From assembly GCA_022616215.1 (NCBI GenBank), contig JAKEFE010000021.1, forward strand, positions 1 through 22,061: a stretch of DNA of 22,061 nt. Direction: 5' to 3'. The translations under genes were made by a program, and so were the position numbers. Positions within the stretch are counted from its first letter, which is position 1; each line of letters begins with the position of its first letter. Under the pieces are notes generated by a model. The model did not search any database, was not told the origin of the DNA, and saw only the letters and a program-made list of their open reading frames with translations. The DNA is from Candidatus Parcubacteria bacterium (lineage in GTDB: Bacteria > Patescibacteriota > Minisyncoccia > Phycocordibacterales > Phycocordibacteraceae). This document shows, in pieces, positions 8,508 to 14,701 of this stretch.

Positions 8508-9578
8508 TCATTGTATCAAGGCAATGGAGAGCCCCAGAATGCTGAAAAGTATGGTAATAATCCAGTAACGCATAGTGACCTTCTGTGCTGGCCACCCGAT
8601 GGCTTCAAAATGATGATGAATGGGGGCAATTCGGAATAGTTTTCGTTTTAAAAACATCTTAGATCCTACTTGAAGAACTACAGAAACAACGGTTGCAGTG
8701 AGCGCAATGGCGATTATGGGAAGTACCGCCACTCCCACACCTCCACCGAGCACATCAGTTGAAAAAGCAACGAGAGCAAGTGCGAGCGTAAGCGCCATAG
8801 AACCAGTCTCGGAAAGATAAAAGCGCGCGGGCGGAACGTTGAACCACAAAAAAGCGAAGATGCCGCCGGAGACAGCCGCGGCAAAAGCCGCGAGCGCTAC
8901 CTGCTCCTGTGCAAACGCAATACCCGCGTACGCCATGAAAATAATGCCGAACACGCCGCCGGCAAGCCCGTCAATGCCGTCAATAACGCCGGAAGAGTAA
9001 ATGGCGAGTGTGACCAGCACAAAAAATGGAACGAAGAGCAAGCCGAGCTCAACAGGTCCGACAAACGGTAGGCCAACTGCGGAGACGTCAAGTTTTTCGT
9101 AAAACCACCATCCCGCAAATGCCGCAAGAAGAGCAACGATGGCAAGACGGACATTTCGCGGAAGACCGCCGCCTTCTCGTGTTACTTCAAGAATGTCGTC
9201 GGCAAGCCCCACAAGCGCGCCCACAATGAGCGCAAAAAGAGGAAGCCATGTTTGACCTCGGTTCACAAAATCAAAGTCAGCAAACGCTCCGTCTCCGAAC
9301 AGCGAAAGGAAAAACAGACCTGCCGCAGTCAAAAGTACAGAGACGGAGATGAGGATTCCTCCCATGCGCGGGGCAGACGTTTCGCGTACCGCATGAAGGG
9401 AGTCAAACACGGGCGTAGCTTTATCACCTCCCATACCCTGCCCCTTCCCTGCTTTCTTTTTCCACGCCTTGTATGTATAGAGGTAGTGCGAAAGGAGCGG
9501 CGCAAGTATGATACCAATGGCAAACGTTACCACAAACGGAATGAGGACGCGCGCGGCGTTGTAAATTTCAGTTTCCAT
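8508..9578 (-). CDS. mraY: Phospho-MurNAc-pentapeptide transferase MraY
   Basis: This 356-residue multi-pass protein should transfer phospho-MurNAc-pentapeptide from UDP to undecaprenyl phosphate, making lipid I on the inner face of the membrane. Motifs in order: APRMGG at 69-74, the catalytic pair D127-D128 in GLADDILEV, VIDGIDGLAGG at 198-208 with D200 and D203, FYLSETGSMAL at 253-263, and IAPIHHHFE at 317-325. Length matches the family. Two key spots differ from the usual pattern: the normal GDxGS reads SETGS, so the third catalytic Asp appears as E257, and the usual NLTDGLDGLA lacks its Asn. The start ATG overlaps the upstream dacA-like stop as TAATG, implying coupled translation. Confidence 0.93.
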   Translation of the reverse strand: METEIYNAARVLIPFVVTFAIGIILAPLLSHYLYTYKAWKKKAGKGQGMGGDKATPVFDSLHAVRETSAPRMGGILISVSVLLTAAGLFFLSLFGDGAFADFDFVNRGQTWLPLFALIVGALVGLADDILEVTREGGGLPRNVRLAIVALLAAFAGWWFYEKLDVSAVGLPFVGPVELGLLFVPFFVLVTLAIYSSGVIDGIDGLAGGVFGIIFMAYAGIAFAQEQVALAAFAAAVSGGIFAFLWFNVPPARFYLSETGSMALTLALALVAFSTDVLGGGVGVAVLPIIAIALTATVVSVVLQVGSKMFLKRKLFRIAPIHHHFEAIGWPAQKVTMRYWIITILFSILGLSIALIQ

Positions 9579-10531
9579 TAGTCAAGAGTAAGTCCGGCAA
9601 ACTGGGCAGCCGTGGCGCGCACAAGCGTATTCACATCAAGGAATCGGTCATCTTTGGTAGAGCCCAGTACCACGATCGCAATGGGATGCGCGATGCCGGC
9701 ATCAAACACCACTGCCAAATTGCCGCCGGCAAGATCCGTATAGCCGGTTTTGGACAAGAGGAGACCGGGAATGGAAAGTGCTTCGGGGTTTGTGTTCTGC
9801 AGCGTGTAAGAAAAACCGTTTCGTGACGTGGCGGTAACGCTCGCAGACAAGGATGCTTTGGCAATATCTGGCGCTCGCTTCAAAAACTCTCCGGCAAGTA
9901 TGGCAATGTCGTGTGCAGAGCCGTACGCACCCGAAAGCGCGTCGTTTTCGTCAAGCCCCGTGCCGTTGAGGGCGTATGTTTGGGAAAGTCCAAGAGCAGC
10001 CGCCGCGCCCGCAAGAAGCGCCGTGCCGTTTGTCGCGTGGCGCGCCTCCGCCGCCGCTTCTGCTATGGCCGCGGCGGCGTCATTTGAACTTCCGACCAGA
10101 GCGAGTTTTGCAAGGTCTTCAAGCGTAAACATTTCGCCCGCGATAAATCCGTTGTCCCCCTCGGAAGCGATGGCTTGTGCCGTCATAGGTATGGGTGTTT
10201 TCAGTGAAAGCGCGTCCACCGCAACATAGAGCGTTAAGAGTTTTGTGAGAGAAGCGAGAGGAAGCTGCGCCTGCGCATTTTTTTCGTAGAGCACTTCACC
10301 GGTTATAAGGTCGTAGACGATGGCGGCTTGTGCAGAGAGTTCTATATTGTCAAAGGCGGTGGGAAGAGGCGCTACAGGGACCACCTCTTTTTGTGGCCAC
10401 ACCCCTGGCACAAGCACTGAAAGCCCGCCAAGGACGAGTACTCCGGCGAAAAGTCCAAAACCAATGTGGTACCACTCGCGTTCCTTGCGCTTGTGTTCCA
10501 TCTGCTCAATGAGTGTTTTGAGTTCGCTCAT
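9578..10531 (-). CDS. D-alanyl-D-alanine carboxypeptidase, membrane-anchored (peptidase S11, DacA-like)
   Basis: A 317-residue penicillin-binding protein of the DacA/PBP5 type, which removes the terminal D-Ala from peptidoglycan pentapeptides outside the membrane. The three active-site boxes are present: S94-LT-K97 (PLASLTKLLT), SSN at 148-150, and KTG at 261-263. Residues about 23-43 form a single membrane anchor after a short, charged cytoplasmic N-terminus, so this is an uncleaved signal anchor and not a lipoprotein. It is shorter than E. coli PBP5 and lacks the C-terminal beta domain and amphipathic anchor; membrane attachment is N-terminal instead. Its ATG overlaps the scpB stop by four bases (ATGA), and its own stop overlaps mraY, so it sits inside a translationally coupled string. 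Confidence 0.9.
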   Translation of the reverse strand: MSELKTLIEQMEHKRKEREWYHIGFGLFAGVLVLGGLSVLVPGVWPQKEVVPVAPLPTAFDNIELSAQAAIVYDLITGEVLYEKNAQAQLPLASLTKLLTLYVAVDALSLKTPIPMTAQAIASEGDNGFIAGEMFTLEDLAKLALVGSSNDAAAAIAEAAAEARHATNGTALLAGAAAALGLSQTYALNGTGLDENDALSGAYGSAHDIAILAGEFLKRAPDIAKASLSASVTATSRNGFSYTLQNTNPEALSIPGLLLSKTGYTDLAGGNLAVVFDAGIAHPIAIVVLGSTKDDRFLDVNTLVRATAAQFAGLTLD

Positions 10532-11076
10532 ACGACTTCTTCTGATTCCTCCGATGCCTCTCGTTCTTTGAGCGCGGCAGAAAATTCGTTATAGGAAGGC
10601 AGTTCTTCCCTCGTTCCCACCCCAAGGTGCGCCAGTGCATCGGTGGTTGCTTTATAGCGCGGTCGCCGTTTGTCAGAAGCATCTTCTGTTTTTTCTATAA
10701 GGCCCCGAAGAAGAAGCGAACGAATAGTTTGTGAAGAATTCACGCCGCGAACGAAATCTATTTCGCCGCGCGTCGCACCGCCTCTATACAAAATGAGCGC
10801 CAGCACTTCAAGCCCCGCTCTCCCAAGGTCGCGTGAGAGTTCATTCTCACGCAATTTTTTAATCAGCTCGGTTGCTTCAGGATTGGTGCGTAGCTCAAGC
10901 GCGTCGTCTGTTTCCACAAGAGAAAGCCCGCGCGCCGATAGTTCGGCCCGAAGCGCGTCAGCGGCTTTGGCAAGCATATCGGGGGCAACCCCGATGATAG
11001 AAGCCAGCCGCTTTTTTTGTATCGGCTCTCCAGAGGCAAAAAGCAGGGCTTCCAGCTGGGCGGGAGGAGAAATCAT
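10528..11076 (-). CDS. scpB: Segregation and condensation protein B (ScpB)
   Basis: A 182-residue protein with the ScpB opening LEALLFASGEPIQKKRLASI at residues 8-27 and the paired winged-helix layout of the family. The second winged helix includes ALILYRGGATRGEIDFVRGV, matching the conserved AIIAYxQPITRxEIexIRGV pattern. ScpB dimers bind ScpA and regulate the SMC condensin that organises and segregates the chromosome. The acidic tail (REASEESEEVV) is low in complexity. It lies 57 nt after scpA and overlaps the dacA-like gene by four bases. A TATTCT lies exactly 7 nt before the ATG, with GAGGA directly against it, so it may also be transcribed from its own start. Confidence 0.93.
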   Translation of the reverse strand: MISPPAQLEALLFASGEPIQKKRLASIIGVAPDMLAKAADALRAELSARGLSLVETDDALELRTNPEATELIKKLRENELSRDLGRAGLEVLALILYRGGATRGEIDFVRGVNSSQTIRSLLLRGLIEKTEDASDKRRPRYKATTDALAHLGVGTREELPSYNEFSAALKEREASEESEEVV

Positions 11077-11083
11077 TCCTCAT

Positions 11084-11089
11084 AGAATA
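11084..11089 (-). promoter_or_regulatory. Candidate -10 box for scpB (TATTCT, 7 nt before ATG)
   Basis: In the 57-base scpA-scpB gap the minus strand reads TATTCT, then seven bases, then the scpB ATG. A start site 7 nt after the hexamer would fall on the ATG itself, giving a leaderless message. No clear -35 is seen. The same geometry recurs at trpS and tyrS. Confidence 0.35.
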
Positions 11090-11133
11090 CCGCGCCTTCT
11101 CCCGAGGACAAAGTGGATATTCGAAAGTTCCTG

Positions 11134-11877
11134 TTACCCGTATGTGGGGGTCGTGGCGGAAGTGTTGGTGATGCGAATATCGGAGAAATTCTGATGTTGG
11201 AGCACGTCCACCGCTCCCTGCTTCACTAGTTCAAGAAGAGCAAGGAAAGAAACGATGACTTCGGTGCGCTCCCGCCCGCTTCCGGAGATTTCAGAGAAAG
11301 ACATGGTGAGCGCTTTTTGCACGCGGTTCATAAGCCGGTCCATCATCTCTTCTATGGTAACCATAGGCCGCACCCGTGTTTCTGGAAGCTGCTCTTCTTT
11401 TTCAAGTTCGGCAAGGGCCGTGCGTAGCGCCCGCTCAATGTGGGCAAGTGTGAGGTCTTTTGCTGGAGAAAAAATAGGATCCGGCATCCTCTCCCCCGCC
11501 GGTACCATGACGCTCTCGCCAAAGAGTCTGCCCAGCACTTTTGCGGCCTCGCGCGCCCGCTCGTACATTTCTAGGCGACGCTTCAGTTCATCAATGTCCG
11601 TTTCCTCTTCTTCGGAGAGTTCAAGGTCAGGAATGAGCGACTTTGATTTGATGAGAAGAAGCGTTGCCGCGACTTGTATGAAATCTGCCGCGTCCTCAAT
11701 TGGAAATTCCGCTTGGCTTTTGACGTGCTGAATGAAATCATCCGTTACCTGTGAAAGCGAGACTTCGCTCACGGAGAGCTTTCGTTTTTCAATAAGCTCA
11801 AGCAGAAGCCCAAAAGGCCCCTCAAACGCCGGAGTTCGCACCTGATACGCTGAACGACTCGGCGTTGCGGTCTCCAT
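11134..11877 (-). CDS. scpA: Segregation and condensation protein A (ScpA)
   Basis: A 247-residue kleisin of the SMC-ScpAB complex, which bridges the SMC heads during chromosome condensation. The N-terminal hallmark FEGPFGLLLELIEKRKLSV at about 18-36 matches the FEGPLDLLLHLI pattern that contacts the SMC neck, and AADFIQVAATLLLIKSKSLI at about 63-82 matches the conserved ScpA helix. A charged middle (ELSEEEETDIDELKRRLEMYERAREAAK, shown by its positions about 86-113) is typical of the family. The C-terminal winged helix for SMC cap binding ends in RTEVIVSFLALLELVKQG and then NFSDIRIT. It starts 5 nt after the aspS stop and precedes scpB, the common scpA-scpB order. Confidence 0.93.
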   Translation of the reverse strand: METATPSRSAYQVRTPAFEGPFGLLLELIEKRKLSVSEVSLSQVTDDFIQHVKSQAEFPIEDAADFIQVAATLLLIKSKSLIPDLELSEEEETDIDELKRRLEMYERAREAAKVLGRLFGESVMVPAGERMPDPIFSPAKDLTLAHIERALRTALAELEKEEQLPETRVRPMVTIEEMMDRLMNRVQKALTMSFSEISGSGRERTEVIVSFLALLELVKQGAVDVLQHQNFSDIRITNTSATTPTYG

Positions 11878-11882
11878 AGCAG

Positions 11883-13277
11883 TTATTTTTTCTTTATTTC
11901 AATTCCGAGCTCATCCAACTGTTTCTTTTCTAGTGCTTTCGGTGCTTTCATGACCGCAGTCTGTCCACCGCGCGTCATCGGGAATGCCTGCACTTCTCGT
12001 AAATAGCTTTCTCCAGTGAGATTCATGATGTTTCGCTCAACGCCAAGAGCGATGCCGCCGTGCGGGGGCGTCCCATACTTAAACGCGTCAAGCATGTGGC
12101 CGACGCGCTCGTGCATCTCTTCTTTTGAAAAGCCCATGATTTTGTACGTCGCCTCAAGTATGTCTGGACGGTGTGTGCGGATTGAACCTCCTCCAGATTC
12201 GTAGCCGTTACAGACGATGTCATACTGTGTCGTCAAAATGTTCTCAATGTTTTCTCCCTTGAGAAGCCACTCCTCGTGTTCGGTAATCGGCATGGAAAAC
12301 GGGTTGTGCGTAAACGTCCATTTCCCGTCGTCGGTTTTTTCAAAAAACGGGAAGTTCACGACCCACGCGTAGGCAAGCACACCTTTCGTTTTTTCTTCCT
12401 CCGTACGCATGTCAAATTTATCGGCCCCGTATTTCTCCACCGCCTCTTTGTAGGAGATGCGCGGGAATGGTTTCTCTCGGATGGTGTATCCCATTGCCTC
12501 AACCGTCGTGGTTATCATCTCCTCCACGGTTTGCATGACCGTTTCCATGTCGGCAAACGACATTTCAAGGTCAACTTGCGTGTGCTCAAACCCTCGGTCG
12601 GCGCGCAGGTCCTCGTCGCGCACGGCGCGCGCGATTTGGAAGTACCGCTCAAATCCAGCGGTCATGAGAAGCTGTTTGTACTGTTGGGGTGACTGCGGAA
12701 GTGCATAAAACTTTCCTGGGTTTAGACGAGAGGGAACGACAAAATCTCGAGATCCTTCTGGTGTGGATTCGGTAAGAAGCGGAGTTTCAATTTCAACGAA
12801 ATCTTTTCCGAACAAGTACTCGCGGCAACGGCGGACGAATTCACTCCGCACGCGCATGTTCTTTTGCATGCGTTCGGAGCGCAAATCAAGATATCGGTAT
12901 TGCAAACGCACGTTTTCATCAATGCCGCTCGTGTCGCTCGTGATATCAAAAGGCGGAGTCTCCGAAACGTTTAGTACCTTAATGTCGGTGATTTCAAGCT
13001 CTATATCGCCGTTTTGCAAATCAGGATTTACGTTCTTTTCTGGACGTTTGTTTACCGACCCCTCAATTTGTACTACAAATTCGTTGCGAATCTCTTTTGC
13101 TTTTTCAAGAGCTTCTTCGTGTTTAGGAAGTACCACACCTTGTACTTTTCCGGAGCGGTCGCGGAAATCAAAAAACACCATTTTGCCTTGGTCGCGTCGC
13201 ACTTCCACCCAGCCGCAAATGGTAACTTTCTCGCCAACGTGCCCACCAAGCTCTCCAATGAGTACCCTGTCTTTCAT
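11883..13277 (-). CDS. aspS: Aspartyl-tRNA synthetase, short form without GAD insertion
   Basis: A class II synthetase that charges tRNA-Asp (possibly also tRNA-Asn if the organism relies on GatCAB). Residues about 1-105 form the anticodon-binding OB fold (VTICGWVEVRRDQGKMVFFD). Motif 2 is RYFQIARAVRDEDLRADR at 211-228, followed by FEHTQVDLEMSF. Motif 3 is GGIALGVERNIM at 407-418, with the motif-3 Arg at 415. The bacterial C-terminal pattern REVQAFPMTRGG replaces the common AFPKT. At 464 residues it is about 120-130 shorter than usual bacterial enzymes: the run YGADKFDMRTEEE (283-295) passes almost directly into AWVVNFPFFE (304-313), where the GAD insertion normally sits. It lies 6 nt after trpS and 5 nt before scpA. 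Confidence 0.94.
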   Translation of the reverse strand: MKDRVLIGELGGHVGEKVTICGWVEVRRDQGKMVFFDFRDRSGKVQGVVLPKHEEALEKAKEIRNEFVVQIEGSVNKRPEKNVNPDLQNGDIELEITDIKVLNVSETPPFDITSDTSGIDENVRLQYRYLDLRSERMQKNMRVRSEFVRRCREYLFGKDFVEIETPLLTESTPEGSRDFVVPSRLNPGKFYALPQSPQQYKQLLMTAGFERYFQIARAVRDEDLRADRGFEHTQVDLEMSFADMETVMQTVEEMITTTVEAMGYTIREKPFPRISYKEAVEKYGADKFDMRTEEEKTKGVLAYAWVVNFPFFEKTDDGKWTFTHNPFSMPITEHEEWLLKGENIENILTTQYDIVCNGYESGGGSIRTHRPDILEATYKIMGFSKEEMHERVGHMLDAFKYGTPPHGGIALGVERNIMNLTGESYLREVQAFPMTRGGQTAVMKAPKALEKKQLDELGIEIKKK

Positions 13278-13283
13278 AAAGAA

Positions 13284-14225
13284 TTATCGTACACCAACGG
13301 CGTGGCGTACCACCTCCATTTTGGCGCTTGCCACCGCGCGCGCTTTTTCGGCTCCGCCAGAAAGGACGCGCGCAACTTCATCATCCGTGATGCTCTCGCG
13401 CGCTTCGCGCATAGGTGAGAGCACACCCTCAATATCCTCAATAAGCATTTCTTTCAACATTTTGTAGTTCCCGCGGTTGATACCATATATGGTATCGAGT
13501 TCTTCTTTCGGTTTGAAGAGCGAATGGATGGCGTAGACGTGTTCGGGGTGCTCTCCAGAGGAGTCGGTCACAATGCTCATCACCGCCTTGGAAATATCGT
13601 CTTTACTTCCGAAAAGCGGAATCGTATTGCCGTAACTTTTGCTCATTTTCTGGCCATCTGTCCCGGGCACAACGCCCACGCCTTTCAAAATCATTTCTTT
13701 TGGTTCTTTGAATGTTTGCCCGTAGACATGATTAAATTTTGCCGCCGCTTCGCGCGCGTACTCAATGTGCTGGCGCTGATCCTCACCCACCGGCACGACG
13801 TCCGTGTCATACAGGAGTATGTCCGCGGCCATGAGCATGGGATAGGTAAAAAGCCCGGCGTTGGCCTCCAATCCTTTCGCCACTTTGTCTTTGTACGCGT
13901 GCGCCTGTTGAAGGAACGGCACGGACACAAGGCAGTCAAAAACCCATGCAAGCTCTGTGTGTTCGGAAAGATCTGATTGCCTGAAAATAACCGCCTTTTC
14001 GGGGTCAACGCCGACAGCCAAATAGTCCCGCACGGCGTTTTTCACGTTTTCCCTCAATACCTCCGCATCCTTGAGTGAGGTCAGTGCGTGATAATCGGCA
14101 ACCATCAGGAAACTGTCGTATTTTTCATAGGTATCCACGAACGGTTTGAGCGCTCCGAAATAGTTGCCGATATGGAGGTCGCCAGAAGACTGGAGACCCG
14201 TCAACAGGCGGGGTTTGCTGTTCAT
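13284..14225 (-). CDS. trpS: Tryptophanyl-tRNA synthetase
   Basis: A 313-residue class I synthetase that activates tryptophan and charges tRNA-Trp. The HIGH signature is HIGN at 18-21 (SSGDLHIGNYFGALKP) and the second signature is KMSKS at 193-197 (DGQKMSKSYGN). ADYHALTS at 43-50, LFTYPMLMAADILLYD at 125-140 and VVPVGEDQRQHIEYAREAA at 143-161 are characteristic TrpRS motifs. It is slightly shorter than the roughly 330-residue family norm. It is the first gene of the long minus-strand cluster and is followed at 6 nt by aspS. No Shine-Dalgarno site is visible; an extended -10 (TGC-TACTAT) lies seven bases before the ATG, suggesting a leaderless message. Confidence 0.95.
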   Translation of the reverse strand: MNSKPRLLTGLQSSGDLHIGNYFGALKPFVDTYEKYDSFLMVADYHALTSLKDAEVLRENVKNAVRDYLAVGVDPEKAVIFRQSDLSEHTELAWVFDCLVSVPFLQQAHAYKDKVAKGLEANAGLFTYPMLMAADILLYDTDVVPVGEDQRQHIEYAREAAAKFNHVYGQTFKEPKEMILKGVGVVPGTDGQKMSKSYGNTIPLFGSKDDISKAVMSIVTDSSGEHPEHVYAIHSLFKPKEELDTIYGINRGNYKMLKEMLIEDIEGVLSPMREARESITDDEVARVLSGGAEKARAVASAKMEVVRHAVGVR

Positions 14226-14232
14226 GTGTGAA

Positions 14233-14241
14233 ATAGTAGCA
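14233..14241 (-). promoter_or_regulatory. Candidate extended -10 promoter of the trpS cluster (TGCTACTAT)
   Basis: The minus strand reads TGC-TACTAT, then seven bases (TTCACAC), then the trpS ATG. TGn before the hexamer matches an extended -10, and initiation 7 nt downstream would fall on the start codon. No convincing -35 is seen. It would drive the whole trpS-to-ftsW cluster. Confidence 0.45.
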
Positions 14242-14276
14242 GAAACTTGTGGATTTTACTTTTTCCACTCCAATGG

Positions 14277-14282
14277 TATACC
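14277..14282 (+). promoter_or_regulatory. Weak candidate -10 box for the small plus-strand ORF
   Basis: TGG-TATACC on the plus strand is an extended -10 match about 36 nt before the GTG of the small ORF at 14318, with a poor TTTACT-like -35 about 16 nt upstream. GGTATACC is palindromic, so the match also reads on the other strand. Low confidence. Confidence 0.2.
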
Positions 14283-14317
14283 GAGGCGGGGCTGGGGGTT
14301 AGAAACGGGGTTTGTCC

Positions 14318-14467
14318 GTGGATAACCTCAAGCTTTGGTTGGGCTTCATCGTTTTCGCGGCTCTGTACGCAATTACAGATACAGGACGGCACAAGTCGCG
14401 CAAGGTGGTCGTGCTCAAACCGCCCTCTGCGCCAAAGTACGGATCGTATCCGCACACAGATCTATGA
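14318..14467 (+). CDS. Possible small single-pass membrane peptide (49 aa, GTG start)
   Basis: The plus strand between trpS and tRNA-Tyr holds a 50-codon frame starting at GTG 14318 and ending at TGA 14465-14467. It begins VDNLKLWLGFIVFAALYAI, a hydrophobic segment of about 16 residues after a short N-terminus, followed by a basic stretch (RHKSRKVVVLK) and a Pro/Tyr-rich tail (PPSAPKYGSYPHTDL). By the positive-inside rule the tail would be cytoplasmic. GGGG lies about eight bases before the GTG, and a strong hairpin with a T-rich trail follows the stop by 27 bases. I do not recognise a family. The case rests on protein-like composition and flanking signals in an otherwise empty 350-base stretch; it could still be a chance ORF. 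Confidence 0.4.
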   Translation: MDNLKLWLGFIVFAALYAITDTGRHKSRKVVVLKPPSAPKYGSYPHTDL

Positions 14468-14494
14468 CGGCGATGAAGGCCGAGATGGAAGCCG

Positions 14495-14527
14495 CCGCGA
14501 CCCTCCCCGGGTCGCGGTTTCCGTTTC
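14495..14527 (+). terminator. Intrinsic terminator-like hairpin, plus orientation
   Basis: CCGCGACCC (14495-14503) and GGGTCGCGG (14509-14517) form a perfect 9-bp GC-rich stem with a TCCCC loop, followed on the plus strand by TTTCCGTTTC. It would end transcripts of the small plus-strand ORF at 14318-14467. The T tract is interrupted, so its strength is uncertain. Confidence 0.5.
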
Positions 14528-14540
14528 TACGCTTTGACCG

Positions 14541-14566
14541 AACCGCCGCCCCTAGGGACGGCGGTT
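14541..14566 (-). terminator. GC-rich hairpin downstream of tRNA-Tyr
   Basis: The arms AACCGCCG and CGGCGGTT enclose a CCC/GGG inner stem. Read on the minus strand the helix is continuous with one U-G pair, while on the plus strand that pair is a C-A mismatch. It begins about 10 nt beyond the tRNA CCA end, so it may end or trim the tRNA transcript. It lacks a long U tract, so factor-independent termination is only possible, not shown. Confidence 0.4.
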
Positions 14567-14575
14567 TGCTATCTC

Positions 14576-14661
14576 TGGTGCGCCGGGGAGGATTCGAACC
14601 TCCGTAGGCCGAAGCCGACAGGTTTACAGCCTGTTGTAATTGACCACTCTACCACCGACGC
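14576..14661 (-). tRNA. tRNA-Tyr (anticodon GUA), CCA encoded
   Basis: The minus strand folds as a class II tRNA. The acceptor stem GCGTCGG pairs with CCGGCGC (one G-U pair), with discriminator A and an encoded CCA at 14578-14576. The D arm is GTA...TAC, the anticodon arm is ACAGG-CTGTAAA-CCTGT with GTA as the anticodon, the long variable arm is built on GGCTTCGGCC, and the T arm is GGAGG-TTCGAAT-CCTCC. The long variable arm with a GUA anticodon is the bacterial tRNA-Tyr form. It lies 40 bases downstream of tyrS, whose product charges it. Confidence 0.95.
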
Positions 14662-14670
14662 GCAGTGTGG

Positions 14671-14698
14671 ATTATAACAGCTAAACGAGGGTTTTCCA
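14671..14698 (-). promoter_or_regulatory. Candidate promoter of tRNA-Tyr
   Basis: Minus-strand TGT-TATAAT (hexamer 14671-14676) is a perfect extended -10. A TGGAAA -35-like hexamer (14693-14698) lies 16 nt upstream, just past the tyrS stop. Initiation about 7 nt downstream of the -10 would fall about 3 nt before the mature tRNA 5' end, giving a very short leader. Confidence 0.6.
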
Positions 14699-14701
14699 GC
14701 T

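Noticed and set aside
14226..14575. Signal recognition particle RNA, RNase P RNA or T-box leader in the gap next to trpS and tRNA-Tyr
   Set aside because: I looked for the conserved SRP tetraloop region, RNase P core and T-box sequences on both strands and found none; the two hairpins are simple inverted repeats.
14335..14607. 90-codon plus-strand frame running into tRNA-Tyr
   Set aside because: It runs antisense into the tRNA gene and through both hairpins, with a composition dominated by their GC arms. The overlapping 49-codon frame is more protein-like.
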